The notes: generated from the sequence alone by a model not told the origin. Numbered from the stretch's first letter, positions 1 to 10,804 are shown. The stretch: DNA of 64,000 nt from Pictodentalium vernedei (GCA_031216915.1 CM062293.1:150544285-150608284); one strand, 5' to 3'. Translations and numbers: made by a program.

Positions 1-720
1 GTAAAAAATAACAAAATGTGTAAAATTCGCCCTTATTGAGAGCCCTGCCGAGAAGGTCCCGCGGTTCACCATGGTGCCGCTCCGCGGTACCATGTGCTGA
101 TAGAGTACTCCGGGACAGCACCATGGTACATCGGCATCTTGTTAACTAATATTTTGGTATCTCAATTTAACACCTGGCGAAGTAACAGAATATTAAATTT
201 ATAATCTAGACCCAGGGACGATAAAGACTATAATCTAGTAGCTATGGAAAATCTTCTACGCCACTGGAGTTCACTCCAGAACAACAGAATTGTGGGGAAA
301 TGGCTTAATACCTTAAGGGTGCATGTACATATAATGTTTTCGATAGCCAGCAGATGTTCCCACTTCTAAAAGAGCCCAAATGGGTAGAGAAATCTGTACT
401 ATTCTACTATGCTAGACAACCACGTATTCCCCACAGCATCACATGACTTCGCATTATGTACTACCTTCCGGCACGATATTAAAAGTATCGTTAAAGCCCT
501 ATAAACAAACAGACAAACATTTTATCACATACTTATTGTATATACCAAACGTCATGTACATACATGCACCACTTCTAGTTACATAGCATGGGATATTATA
601 GTATAGATGCAGTATGTATATCTCAACATGATATACTACTGATCCTTTCCCTTGCAATCATCCCGATCATCAGCCCTCTTCTTCCGGTATCCCCTACCAA
701 TCTCCCCATGAGACCCTATC
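1..720. other. No gene seen; intergenic repeat-poor stretch
   Basis: No supportable coding or RNA gene. A small cluster of CCATGG-containing inverted motifs lies at about 68-135. The short open frame at 636-833 on the minus strand runs through a dispersed palindrome half and is not credible as a protein. Confidence 0.5.
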
Positions 721-768
721 ATAATTCGTCCCCTGGCACATAGAACACATTGGAACTCAGTGGACGAT
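721..768. repeat. Half copy of a dispersed palindrome (complete copy at 43649-43696)
   Basis: The stretch with GGCACATAGAACACATTGGA recurs as one arm of the near-perfect hairpin at 43649-43696. Only one arm is present here, so this is a truncated or hairpin-deleted copy of the same small palindromic repeat. Peptides predicted from the two loci look alike only because the DNA repeat is shared. Confidence 0.6.
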
Positions 769-799
769 ATGGCCTCCAAACACTCCATACTCAGCAATC

Positions 800-941
800 T
801 TGTTATAACATCCCAGCTATCCTCTAATAACAACTTAGGTTATTTGTTATTACAAATTAGCTATATTGTTATGACAATTTAGCTGCCCTGTTATAGTAAT
901 TTATCTATCTTGTTATAACAACTTTGCTATCTTGTTATAAC
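800..941. repeat. About 22-bp minisatellite, TTGTTATAACAA-type
   Basis: Four to five degenerate tandem units of about 22 bp. Each begins TTGTTATNACAA and ends near AGCTATC. The unit contains the palindrome TTGTTATAACAA. Units are directly adjacent with no unique spacers, so this is not a CRISPR-like array. Confidence 0.7.
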
Positions 942-1620
942 TTCGGGTAAATTACTGTGCGGCGCTCAAATGCCATCGAAGAAACCAATGAGTGAATGTA
1001 AAAATGTACGGACAGGATCTAGTGTTGAATTACAGTATAAGGGAAACAACTCCTATTTTTATTTTGTTCGGTACGATTTACGTCCCTTGATGTGTTGGAC
1101 AATTCTCGGACGAAGGGTCGCAATGGAAGATCTTGGAGAGTTGCTCGCGCTTGGGGGACAAGTACAGTCCGTTGTGCGTTTGATGATAATTATTTTAGAT
1201 AGGAACTTCCTCAAAAATTATTTTAAAATGTGTTTTTAATTGCTTTTGTAATAACGATTTTCCACAGTGAAAACACCTTAATGTTGAAGGCCTCAAATCG
1301 CCATCTTATCCCTTTTCAGGGTTTAGGCGAAGGATGGTTGTACTGCAACGGAGCTTTCCCGGGGAAGGCGTGGGAATGCCGTTTCCCTACTTTTGTCTGA
1401 GTAAGGACGCCGTTACTCTACAATCTCAAGACTTTGAATGGTTTGATCGTCACGAATATTCAACACAGCGAGCACTAACTCAGAGCACTCACTCGTCTTG
1501 CTGACCGCATTAAATCCATTTCAGCCGTGTGTATCTCACGCAGCACTGGCCAACAACAATCCCCACCTTTGTTTGAAGAGTTCTGAGAGTTAAATTTCAA
1601 AATTTTCCCGGAGGAGGATC
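942..1620. other. No gene seen; unrecognised 89-codon open frame only
   Basis: An open frame at 970-1239 (+) begins MPSKKPMSECKN and has no recognisable domain, splice sites or repeat in the window. Its composition is not convincing, so I do not call it a gene. Confidence 0.4.
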
Positions 1621-1624
1621 CCAG

Positions 1625-1627
1625 CCC

Positions 1628-1658
<31 letters not shown>
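1625..1658. repeat. Poly-C tract followed by (AC)n
   Basis: Twenty consecutive C (1625-1644) run directly into an AC dinucleotide repeat. It is one of several long G/C homopolymers in this AT-rich window (others at 21058, 21173, 38910, 40079, 40165, 47352). Confidence 0.95.
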
Positions 1659-2007
1659 CTCAAGACGCACCCAGCGTCGGCCATCGTTCCACATGCCCCG
1701 CCTCGGCCATTGCTCGAGAGCCCATTCGGAATGTCCCAGCCTCTCCCTCTTTAACAAGCGTACAGTCTGTGTCGTCACCCAGTCGCGGTAGGTAAAGGGT
1801 TATGTCTGAATGGCACAGTTAGTGAAAGTGATGCGTTGAAAACTTCATAATTGAGGATGTGCTTCGTATTTTAGTATTTTAAAAAATATAAATGTTGTTC
1901 ATGTTGATCTGCTTTGGTGCAATACATTGTAAAGAGTCAATAGAAATGAAATGTCCACAAATCAACAAGTTTTGATCTCCAAAATGTATTTAGACCTCTG
2001 GCGTTCA

Positions 2008-2258
2008 ATAATTTACCCATCGTAACGACCAAAACTGGGCAGCGCTGTTCACAAAAATCGCCAATAAATTTTCATTATTTCTTTCATTTTTTGTCTCCAA
2101 AATATAGGTTATGACCCCTCTTTGGAACGAGCTTGTCGAGCTCGTTCCAATGAGGGGTTATAACCTATATTTTTGAGACAAAAAAAATGAAAAAAATTTG
2201 TTATTCAAGAAATTTGTTTGCAAGCGTCGTTTGACTTTAGTGTTAGGTTAAAGGTTAA
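2008..2258. mobile_element. piggyBac-type palindromic MITE, family A subfamily 1 (eroded left end)
   Basis: The central hairpin at about 2085-2190 carries the family core GTTATGACCCCTC...GAGGGGTTATAAC with GAGCTCGT at the dyad. The right end reads GTTAGGTTAAAGGTTAA, ending in a TTAA as in the other copies. The left end is decayed. Better copies are at 44697, 46493 and 59891. The TTAA flank plus CCCTTT-type ends suggest mobilisation by a piggyBac-like transposase. This is inferred, since no transposase is present. Confidence 0.7.
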
Positions 2259-2338
2259 AGATTGCGCCCGTCACCAAGCGCGCTTTTTTAAAAGTTACCA
2301 TTGTTACAAATTATTGGAGGAGGTGATAACGAGAGTGC

Positions 2339-2466
2339 CCTCTAACATCACTTGGGTTAAACATCAACCTAAATCAACTGGGTTGAGTAAATATGAACCA
2401 TTTGGTTTCATATTCACTCAGCCCAGTTGATTGGGGTTAATTTTTAACCCAACTGATGTTAGAGTG
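2339..2466. repeat. Long palindrome (hairpin MITE-like)
   Basis: Two arms of about 63 bp (CTCTAACATCACTTGGGTTA... and its reverse complement ending at 2466) meet around 2401 with almost no loop. The open frame at 2218-2430 is created by the palindrome. No TSD was recognised. Confidence 0.8.
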
Positions 2467-3060
2467 AGGCTAAATACGCCTCTTATTGTCTTCTCCTATA
2501 GCTTCACCCGTGCTTTCTATCTATGTGCGCTGAGGGTGGCGACTTAATATCCAGTTATGCTGAATCACACATGAGACAGACAAATATGGTGCGGCGGACT
2601 GGCTAGGATTTCTAGGCTCCTTTGCCTAGACATGTAGCTGGGTTTGTTTGGTCTGAATCCGGATCCATTTAGGGTTGGTCCCTTAGATCAAGCTTCTGTC
2701 TGTATATTATGGGGTGGGGAAATACGGACATCTGACATCAATATGAAAGGCGTTTTAAAATGCTTTAGTAGCATTGCGTATGGCACCTTGTACGACTTAG
2801 GGACGTTGTGTTTTTAATTTCAGGGGATGAATATTCTATTCTGTGGCATTGATAGCTTTTGATTAGATGACGATTGAAATTTCCTACAGAAATCAAAGAT
2901 GCAAAGCCATGATTTCTAGTTCGCACAAGTGGCACATGGCGACACATAACATGACTAAATTCTTTTGGAAATTTGATTGGTTTGGAACCTTGCATTTAGG
3001 GAGTATCTTAATCCACCGTTATACTTCTACGTTCAGCTTGTGTTAACACTTAAAACTATA
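2467..3060. other. No gene seen
   Basis: Unremarkable AT-rich sequence up to the TA dinucleotide (3059-3060) that flanks the following Tc1 element. Confidence 0.5.
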
Positions 3061-3088
3061 CACCTCGAACTAAATTAAGCACCCCCTG
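3061..3088 (+). repeat. Left terminal inverted repeat of Tc1 element A
   Basis: Begins CACCTCGAACTAAATTAAGC and ends ACCCCCTG. It pairs with 6547-6571 and is preceded by TA at 3059-3060. Confidence 0.85.
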
Positions 3089-3363
3089 AAATGTTTAATG
3101 ACACTGAAGGTACTGTTACTGATTATTATGTTTTAATGATTGCTATGTCTTGCAGTACATTTTATCTCGTGACACATGATGTTTCTGATTGATAGCGTAC
3201 CCCAAACATATCCCCTCGTCCACGTGAAGCATGCTATTCACGAATGTCACAAAAAACACTATCATCCACATGCAATATCTGGGTATAAAACAAGAAAATT
3301 TGTCACTTCTTTTATCAGTAAAATGTTGCTCTGGCAAGGAGACTGTCAGAGGTACTAAGATGG

Positions 3364-4161
3364 CAAATCGTTGGCATGCATGCGGCAGGCATGTCATTCA
3401 AAGCTATTGGAAGCCAACTTGACTATAGTCATTCAGCAGACTTGTTCGAAAAAATCAACAAACCAACGATGTTAAGGACCGACCAGGGACTGGACAACCC
3501 CGAAATCCCTTTCCTCGGGAAGATCGGAGTCCGGCACGCCTCGTTGGACGTGAACCCTTTGCTTCAAGTGGGGTTTTGAACCGCCTTTGGCTCCCCAATA
3601 GGCGTTTGTGCAACAAAACTGTCCGAAACCGTCTCAAAGCACTGGATATGAGGTCCAGAAGGGTCATCAAGTGTCCAGCTCTGTCTGACCAGCATCAAAG
3701 ACGACGTTTGGAGTGGTGTATTGCACGACAACATTGGAATCTCCTGGACATGGATGAGAGTCTATTGGTCAGACGAGAGTAGGTCTCTGCTTCATGTCAC
3801 AGATGGTCGCATGAGATTGTGGCGGCATAGAAATACTGATTACGTGCCCAGGAACATCAGACCAACTGTTCCTTGTGGTGGAGATCAGTAATGATCTGGG
3901 GATGCCTCTCTCGTGATTGTAAACTTGATATGGTGACTGTACGTGGGAATCTCTGTGATCATCAGCACATCCGGGACATACTCATTCCGGTTGTCCTGCT
4001 TCATTCTGACAACCACCCATTAGCTATTCACCCTGTATTCATGGGCGACAATGAAAGGCCACATCGTTCCCATGCTGTGAGAGCATTCCTTCAGAACAAC
4101 GCTATTATAACACTACCTTGGCCTGCAATGAGCCCCGATTTGAATCCATCAGAACACATAT
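3364..4161 (+). pseudogene. Tc1-like transposase, N-terminal and catalytic part, broken
   Basis: This is the decayed DNA-binding and DDE catalytic portion of a Tc1-family transposase, which cuts and pastes its element by binding the TIRs. An N-terminal helix-turn-helix is visible as IVGMHAAGMSFKAIGSQL, then a basic region (NRLWLPNRRLCNKTVRNRLK). The first catalytic Asp is in YWSDESR. The second is in MGDNERPHRS, and the catalytic Glu is in [10 protein letters not shown], spaced as DD34E. The frame is broken several times by shifts and stops (for example just after DES and in the region before WWRSVMIWGC). It ends abruptly at the SEH motif, where the LINE begins. The remaining C-terminus lies at 6080-6252. 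It cannot encode an active enzyme as read. Confidence 0.88.
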
Positions 4162-5294
4162 GCTGACCTCTCGAAAGCGTTTGATACAATAAACCATGAT
4201 ATCTTACTAAAGAAACTGGAATGGTATGGAATTAGAGGATAACAAACGACTGGTTTAAAAGCCATCTCTCGGACAGACAACAATATGTCATTTATGGCGA
4301 CCAAAAATCAGACTTGCTTAACATCAAATATGGTATACCACAGGGTTCGGTGTTACGTCCGCTCCTGTTCCTGTTATATATCACTGACATGAGTTACTCA
4401 ACTGAACATAATATTTTGTCTTTTGCCGACGACACCACTGTATACTCTTCGAGCCCAAACGTTGACAAAGTAGTAATTGATACGAATACTGAATTAGAGA
4501 AAATATTCGAATGGTGTTCAGTAAATCGGTTAGCAGTCAATGCCAATAAAACAAATTTCATTGTAATGAGTCTCGCGCAAAGTAAAGAAATCCATAATAA
4601 TGTTATTATAAACAGTCAAACTATAAATAGAGTGAGCTCCGATAAAGATGATAAGTCACTGAAGTTCTTGGGAATAAATCTGGATGATAAATTATCCTTC
4701 AAAACACACATTTTGCAGCTCTGTGCCAAAATTGCGCACTCAGTAAGGTCAAAGCTATTCTGCCGCACAATGCCATGAAGACGCTTTATTATGCATTGGT
4801 CCACAGCCATTTGGTGTATGGAATCCATGCATGGGGGTAATTCGAAATTAACTAATAAGCTCCTATTGATGCAGAAACGATCGCTGAGAATTATAAACAA
4901 TAAGAAAATTAATGAACATACAGGCCCCTTATTCTATAAGGAGGCGATTTTGAAAGTGAACGACTTGTTTAAATTGCACGCGTTACTTTTTGTATACGAT
5001 TGGCATTGGGGTAACTTACCTGTATCTTTCAATGCTTTCTTCGAAACTGTAGATAAACAAACTAATAGATGTACTAGACAATCCAGACTTCTTCACATAG
5101 GCAGAACAAGAACAAAACTTTTAGACAATCTCCCGTCATACTTATACCCTAAAATATGGAATGAACTTAATTACGAAGTACGCATGTTAACTAATAGAAG
5201 TATGTTTTAAAAAAGATTAATTTCTATGTTCATATCATCCTATTCCCAGACGATAGAGTGTGATAACCCGTGCTGCCCGGACTGTGCTATTTAA
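4162..5294 (+). pseudogene. Non-LTR retrotransposon (LINE) reverse transcriptase, 5'-truncated
   Basis: Reading starts inside the RT palm with [18 protein letters not shown] (motif A region). It continues through GIPQGSVLRPLLFLLYITDM (motif B; the usual LG is LR here) and SFADDTTVYSS (the catalytic FADD). The thumb follows (FLGINLDDKLSFKTH) with a long C-terminal tail ending in a Cys-rich stretch (CDNPCCPDC). Frameshifts occur near 4240 and 4775, and a stop near 5208 splits the tail. The layout resembles CR1/Jockey-superfamily LINEs; I cannot assign a clade by eye. The missing endonuclease and fingers are consistent with the 5' truncation typical of LINE insertion. It sits inside the Tc1 transposase frame, so it is younger than that element. 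Confidence 0.88.
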
Positions 5295-5463
5295 TTGCAA
5301 TAAGGCTATTGTACTAATTTTACTTTGGACGCTTATGTAGCCCATATCTATATTCATTCTTGCTGCATCTGGGGTCTCGTCTAATATACATCCTGTTTTA
5401 ATCAACTACTGCTATGTAAAGCGGTATCTCGCCGCTTCACCGCTTTAGTAATTTATTCCCAAG

Positions 5464-5737
5464 ATAGTATGATATGGTATGGAATGGTATGTAATGTGGT
5501 GTACTGTACAGTAGTGTAGTAATGGAATACTATCGTGGTGTGCTGCAGTTCTGTATGGTATGGTACGTTATTGTACGGTACGGTAGGTACGGTACGGTAC
5601 GGTGCGGTGCGGTGCGGTGCGGGACTGTACGGTACGTTGCTGTGCGGTGCGGTGTGGTGCGGTGCGGTGCTGAATGGTACGGCTCTGTGCTGGACTGTAT
5701 TGTACTGTACGATACGGTATTGTATAGGTATTCTTAA
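5464..5737. repeat. Pentanucleotide array GGTAC/GGTGC/GGTAT
   Basis: Roughly 270 bp dominated by a 5-bp period. It starts as GGTAT/GGAAT, becomes perfect GGTAC then GGTGC runs in the middle, and decays again. The open frames here (5522-5948) are low-complexity artefacts of the repeat. Confidence 0.9.
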
Positions 5738-6079
5738 AGTTATTCCTAGTCTGTATTACCTTTTTTCTCTGATTTTTTGTTTAGTGAGTTTGTCAAAGCA
5801 TGGGTGTGACTTGCAATTACCATCGGGATATACCTTGCATCTATCTTGCATTCACCCTGCATATAACTTGCATGCCGCTCCCATATTTCCGGAGCCGCCC
5901 ATACAGCGTTTGCAGTTGACCACTTATCAGTATTCGGTTCAGTATTAATGTCGCACATATTGTTTCTCTTTGTTCTTGAGGGAATACCAGGTAGACAGCC
6001 AATCTGGTTTTGGTATCCCGTAGCGGTATACATTTTATTTTTTACTAGAATAGTTATATATCTATCTGGCACTTTCTTG
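5738..6079. other. Unassigned DNA between the LINE/pentamer block and resumed Tc1 sequence
   Basis: Contains a short run of degenerate repeats spaced about 12 bp apart around TTGCATNNA (5836-5876). No gene was recognised. It belongs to the insertion interrupting Tc1 element A, but the right insertion boundary (about 6070-6082) is uncertain. Confidence 0.4.
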
Positions 6080-6252
6080 GATGTCGTGTGCAAGCAAGGG
6101 ATACGCCTGTAAAGAATTTGGCCGATTTGGAAGCTGTATTGCATGGGGAGTGGCAGCAGTTGCCTCTGGACCGTATTGGAAGGCTCACTGGTATCATTAG
6201 GAGGAGGGTTCGGGCTGTCATCCGGGCACGTGGTGGATACACTCGCTACTAA
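6080..6252 (+). pseudogene. Tc1-like transposase C-terminus (continuation of 3364-4161)
   Basis: The + strand reads DVVQARDTPVKNLADLEAV, then GEWQQLPLDRIGRL and RRRVRAVIRARGGYTRY, followed by a stop at 6250-6252. This is the standard Tc1 C-terminal tail that should directly follow the SPDLNPxEHxW motif at 4161. The piece is in one open frame and followed by about 300 bp of 3' terminal region to the right TIR. Confidence 0.85.
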
Positions 6253-6546
6253 CGTCAGACACTGCTATTGTGTTCAGGAGATCACAAGTTACATTTTTTG
6301 TCAGTAATTACCGGCATTGTTTAATCATGGGCCGTTCCAGCACCATACTTGTCGAAAGAACATTTTTCCATCAAAAACATTAGTGACAGATCCGTGTAAT
6401 TGGCGCTATTAAAATACTGCATATTTTCATCTTGTGTTTTCTTTCATTTGTCAATAGACCATTCTATCCGCAAACAATCACTTTTGGCCACCTTAAAGAC
6501 AGCATGAAAGTAATGACAGCTTCTATTAACACCACTGCGAAAAAAC

Positions 6547-6571
6547 AGGGGGTGCTTATTAAGTTCCAGGT
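6547..6571 (+). repeat. Right terminal inverted repeat of Tc1 element A
   Basis: CAGGGGGTGCTTATTAAGTT followed by CCAGG. It is an inverted partner of 3061-3088, with TA at 6572-6573. Confidence 0.82.
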
Positions 6572-6596
6572 ATATAGAATAATATATTTCCATCAC

Positions 6597-6763
6597 CTAC
6601 TATGGATAGTCCTTCCCAATCTCTCCGATAAGCATACTAACCCTTTCCTTTGTGTCACCCAATACCCACATATCCTTCACCACCCCCTCCCCATTCCACT
6701 CCCTTATTATAATCCCAGTAAACCTTATTCTGTTAGACTGATATTTTGGACATTCTATAAATT
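6597..6763 (-). pseudogene. LINE ORF2 C-terminal fragment (antisense)
   Basis: Minus-strand reading gives FIECPKYQSNRIRFTG, then KDMWVLGDTKERVSMLIGEI. This is the end of a LINE ORF2 after its CCHC-type motif. The same segment appears on the plus strand at about 10085-10172 plus 11283-11330, where a DNA transposon splits it between DMWG and GDTKERV. The piece here is uninterrupted and therefore acts as the empty-site reference. Confidence 0.75.
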
Positions 6764-8170
6764 CGGATCAGGATCCGAAAAAAAAAACTTATCTGTTTTC
6801 CGGTCTGAATCCGAATCCAGTGAAGGTTGTTCACTCACTTAAGCATTTTATTTGTATATTTATGGGGATGGGTTGCAATGCATATATCCGTCATCATTAT
6901 GAAAAAGTGAACAAATATTTGGGCTGTTTGCTAAGCGCCACTGCCTCCCGTTTGAAGATTCTCAAATTTAGTTTATCCTTGACAAACCAATTATTTTTAT
7001 TCAGTGTTGTATACTTTGTATCGTCTGCTGGAAGTAGCAGTTATAAACACACCCATCTGGAAATTACCAGTGCAGTACAGAGATAACATTATTGACCATT
7101 TCAAACTGATTTGTGTACAATTTTCCGCGAAACAATAGATGACAGGCAACGGGCAGACTAAGCTCCCAGGCCACCTATCTGAAACTGTAAAGAATACGAT
7201 GCTATTGTGGCCGGAAACCAGTCTAACCCTGGGATAGTCCGTCGTCTATGTTTAGATTAAATCGGCTGGAATATTTCAGTTGGTCGAAAAAACAAATTTC
7301 CCAATACAAAATTGTCATTCTGCTGCTCGTCGGAATATGCCAATGGGCACCTTCCCCCAAGCCACGGCAAAACAAATCCATGAGGATGAAATTATCAAAT
7401 GTATCTAGCTGTATAGACCTCCCAGTCCCAAGGCTATCCTTCAAAGCTCTGGACACCGATGCCATAATACAGAAATACCAGGCCGCAACCACCTTCCACA
7501 ATGCAACCAGGAATTTAAGCAACTGTGTGCTGTCCGAAGGAGCTCTGTCAAAGTAAATCGAATTGCCAAAGTTCCATCCACGCTACCATGTAATATTTCA
7601 GTTCAGCAACTCGGCATCAGTGAACAAATGAAATAGGAAGTGAAACAATTAAAGAACATATCACGTATTTGGCAGACTTCACATGCCCCAGAACCAACCA
7701 AAGAACCTGTTATTTCATGTCACCCGGTGGACTGCGGGCTGGAACTTGGTGGCCTCATTGGCCCTTTGTTTTCCCTCTTTTGTGGCTTCTTGGCGTAGGT
7801 GGTACCTACCATTGTACTGTAGTAAAGGGTTGACTAACCTCACGTCATCCCTGCGTCCCTTCGGCGCGCAAAAAGCCTTTCATGTGTGCTGTCACAAAAT
7901 GTCACCCATAATGGAGAAACAGGGACAAACAGCTTCAATAAGGTTTTCGTGGGGAAAACAATTTGGGAAATGGTGAGTGCATCAAGAATAGCATTCGGCA
8001 CGTAAGTGATACCTCTAAACCAAATGGCTTTAAAGAACTTGGGAACCCTGCAGAACTATGCAGGCTAATGGATAACGGGGGTTAGTAATGCCGCACCACT
8101 AGAAGCAACAAGGGGTGAGCTTGGGTGGATGAAGATTAAGAACATGATAGACGTGATGAAACTTTGCTAT
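6764..8170. other. No supportable gene; several short unrecognised open frames
   Basis: Open frames at 7248-7556 (+), 7223-7522 (-) and 7683-7976 (+) overlap or lack any recognisable motif, signal or splice context. I cannot exclude an old, decayed element, but nothing identifies one. Confidence 0.4.
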
Positions 8171-8180
8171 CTCAACTATA

Positions 8181-9686
8181 CTATTTAAAAAAAGTAGGGA
8201 ATATCCAAACTGATGTTGATATTTTCGGAAAATGGTATTGGATACGCGTGATTGGACACATCAATATGTTATCATGTTTAGTGTGGATCATGAATGTCAC
8301 CGGCCCACGAAAACTTTGTGCAGGTTTTTCGCACGAGCGTCGCGTTAATGTCTGTGGGGTACGTTTGAAATTTTCATTTGTACTGGATGAGCTTTTCCGT
8401 AGGTCTCATCGTTCTTTTCTTGGTATAAATCCGTTCATCAATAGTTTCTGGTCGAAACGTAACTTTTCAGGTATACGAAGACTGACACGTGACGAACGTT
8501 TACGCGCCGTTGGCATGTTGGAAGCTGGCAACAGACAGACTGCAGTGGCTCAAATTCTCAACGTTACTCAATCGGTGATTGGCAGGTTGTGGTCACGCTA
8601 CCGGCAGACATGCAATGTTGATGACGGACGTCGGGTAAGTCGTCCAAGAGCGACAACTGCTAACCAGGATCGTTTCATCCGAACCACAGCATTACGTAAC
8701 CGCCATCAAAGTGCCTCAGAAATATGACAGCAGCTGCACCGAGCGACAGATGTGCGAGTCAGTGGTCAGACTATCCGAAATCGCCTACACAGCTGGAATT
8801 TGTTCGCACGACGACCTCGAATAATTCCACGTTTGACTGAACGCCACATCGCCGCAAGGCGTCATTGGTGTGGATTACGACGGCGATGGGATAATCGCCG
8901 GTGGAGCAACGTCATGTTTTTCCGATGAATCGAGGTTCACTCTCGACTTCCACGACACGCGAAACAGAGTGTGGCGGTGGCGGAACGAACGATTCCATGA
9001 CGTAACCGTTTTGGTGATGGATCGGTTATGGTGTGGGGAGGCATAACCATGACAAGCAGAACAGCATTACATGTCATCCAAGTGTGTGTCACTTGGCAGT
9101 TCTACCGTGACAAAATGTTAGCACCTCATGTGGTGCCATTTGCGCGACGTCACGGTCTTCGATTCATTTTCCAAGATGACAATGCAAGAGCACACAGGGC
9201 CCGTGTCGCTACAGTTCCTCCAGGAGCAGAACATCATTACATTGCCTTGGCCACCTTTAAGTCCAGACCTTTCACCGATCGAACACGTCTGGGATATGCT
9301 TGGCAGGCGCCTACGACAACGCCAAGAGCCCCCTACCAATGTCCAGGAACTCGCCGCTGCACTGCAGGAAGAATGGAATAACATCAGTCAAGCTGATATT
9401 GGACGTTTGGTGAGGAGTATGCCACGTCGGACTCGCTCTTGTCTCGCGAACCGAGGAGGATTTACAAGATATTGAGGTTGGATTGAATGCGGTAAATTCT
9501 CTGCCTGACCGTCCATGTCTTCTACAGCTCATTGCGTGGAATGTGTGCTTGTCAGACACCCAACCATCGCTGAAATAATTCACCAGATGTCACAGTGCAG
9601 TGCCTCAACTGTCTTTTTGATGAAAATATAAGTATATTTCTTCATATATTTCACTTTTATCAAATATCACCTACTTTTTTCAATAG
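8181..9686 (+). mobile_element. Tc1/mariner element B (full length, inactive)
   Basis: Ends are CTATTTAAAAAAAGTAGGGA at 8181 and the inverted CCTACTTTTTTCAATAG ending at 9686, each flanked by TA (8179-8180 and 9687-9688). The 1.5-kb length and a single central transposase remnant match Tc1 architecture. TIRs and transposase differ clearly from element A, so this is a different Tc1 lineage. Confidence 0.88.
8470..9475 (+). pseudogene. Tc1-like DD34E transposase, mutated
   Basis: The N-terminal HTH reads LTRDERLRAVGMLEAGNRQT and VIGRLWSRYRQT; a basic linker leads to the second HTH (VSGQTIRNRLHSWNL). The first catalytic Asp lies in SDESRFTLDFHD, where an extra T shifts the frame near 8917. The second is in FQDDNARAHRA (about 9173), and the Glu is in LSPDLSPIEHVWD, 34 residues later. 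The C-terminus RRTRSCLANRGGFTRY ends at 9475. Defects: no ATG at the expected start, a CGA-to-TGA-type stop after SASEI (about 8726), and a shift between the ARVATVP stretch and FLQEQNIITLP (about 9210). Extra open sequence at 8164-8469 is 5' element DNA, not protein. Confidence 0.9.
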
Positions 9687-9689
9687 TAT

Positions 9690-10172
9690 ATTTGGTAAAT
9701 CTCACTGACAACCGATGGTGTAAATTTATGTCCCAGACTATTTGGAATTCAAACATAAAGACCGGGTGGATAGACCAAGAGAGGGCGTTAATGGAGAACT
9801 ATTCAATGGAGATCTCAGACTTAGAAGTGGGCACAACCCAGGGTAAAAAAATCGCCAGAGAAAGTCATGGTGGATTGTAACATGAATTGGCGAGAGGAGG
9901 CTCAAAGTAAAGAGGTCCTTAGAGAGAGCTAGGTTTTGAGGAGTACCTTGATGGCATCTTTGGCGGTCACTGTATTTCAAGATGATATCGCGGTCGCTGG
10001 GGCTTATCGGAAAACGGGGAAAGACAATGAAAAGTAATGCCAAATGTGTAATCTAGTCGTAGTGGAGACCCTGAAACACTTTCTATTAGAATGTCCAAAA
10101 TACCAGTCCAGCAGAATAACATTCACCGGGAGTATGATGGGGAAGTGGGATGGGAGAATGAAGGACATGTGG
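9690..10172 (+). pseudogene. LINE ORF2 C-terminal fragment, left part
   Basis: The recognisable part is 10036-10172: CQMCNLVVVETLKHFLLECP then KYQSSRITFTG. This is the Cys/His motif (C-x2-C...H-x4-C) near the end of many LINE ORF2 proteins, followed by KDMWG. The frame is cut at 10172 by the element at 10173-11274 and continues at 11283 with VGDTKERVCMLIGGIGKNG. Upstream sequence (9690-10035) is open in pieces but not recognisable. Confidence 0.65.
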
Positions 10173-10446
10173 GGGGATCGGGAAGTTTCGTCCCCGGGAA
10201 GATTCGTCCTCGGGAAGTTTCGTCCCCGGGAAGATTCGTCCCAGTTAGTGGGAAATTTCGTCCCCGGGAAGTTTCCTCCTCAGTACTTGTTAAATAATCA
10301 TAAGCTTAGGGCTGGCGTGGGATTGTAAGGTACATGGACAAGTAATAGTATCTTTATCTTAGTTAATCACATTTTATTCAATTTTTACTCGGTGGGTTAC
10401 AGGTCAAAAAGTAAACTGATAACAACAAAATATACAGTAAAAACAT

Positions 10447-10768
10447 AACACGAAAATACATGGTAAAATAAAAACACCAATAATTTGTCACAACAAAATC
10501 TAATGAACATGCTGACAATATTTTATACGATGAGTTGATTCACGCAGGCAGCGGCAAGTTTATTAAATTTCTTTTGTGACAAATTATTCGAGAATGTCTG
10601 TCACAATAACACGAAAATACATGGTAACACCAAAACACCAATAATTTGTCACAAAAATTTTAATGAACATGCAGATAATATTTTATATGAGGAGTTGATT
10701 CACGCAAGCAGTGGCAAGCTCATTAAATTCATTTTGTGACAAATTATTGGAGAATGTCTGTTACAATC
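10447..10768. repeat. 161-bp tandem duplication inside the GGG element
   Basis: AACACGAAAATACATGG starts at 10447 and again at 10608. Both units contain TTTGTCACAA...TTGTGACAAA inverted arms, so each can fold into a hairpin. They lie between the left TIR and the putative transposase exon. Confidence 0.85.
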
Positions 10769-10804
10769 TAACAAAGTTTCATTTGTATTAAATTCTTTGT
10801 CTTA

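Larger units (their letters stand above)
3061..6571 (+). mobile_element. Tc1/mariner element A, interrupted by a LINE insertion
   Basis: The left TIR (3061-3088) starts CACCTCGAACTAAATTAAGC and the right TIR (6547-6571) reads CAGGGGGTGC...GTTCCAGG. They are imperfect inverted copies, and both are flanked by TA (3059-3060 and 6572-6573). Between them the transposase reading stops after the SEH residues near 4160 and resumes at about 6080 with its own C-terminus. Intervening DNA is a LINE fragment, a pentanucleotide array and unassigned sequence. Without the insertion the element would be about 1.6 kb, normal for Tc1. Confidence 0.88.

Noticed and set aside
800-941. CRISPR-like array
   Set aside because: Units are contiguous, degenerate and without spacers; the context is eukaryotic.
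970-1239. 89-codon open frame MPSKKPMSECKN...
   Set aside because: No homology recognised, no regulatory or splice context; likely chance.
5522-5948. 71- and 137-codon open frames
   Set aside because: Products of the GGTAC/GGTGC pentanucleotide repeat.
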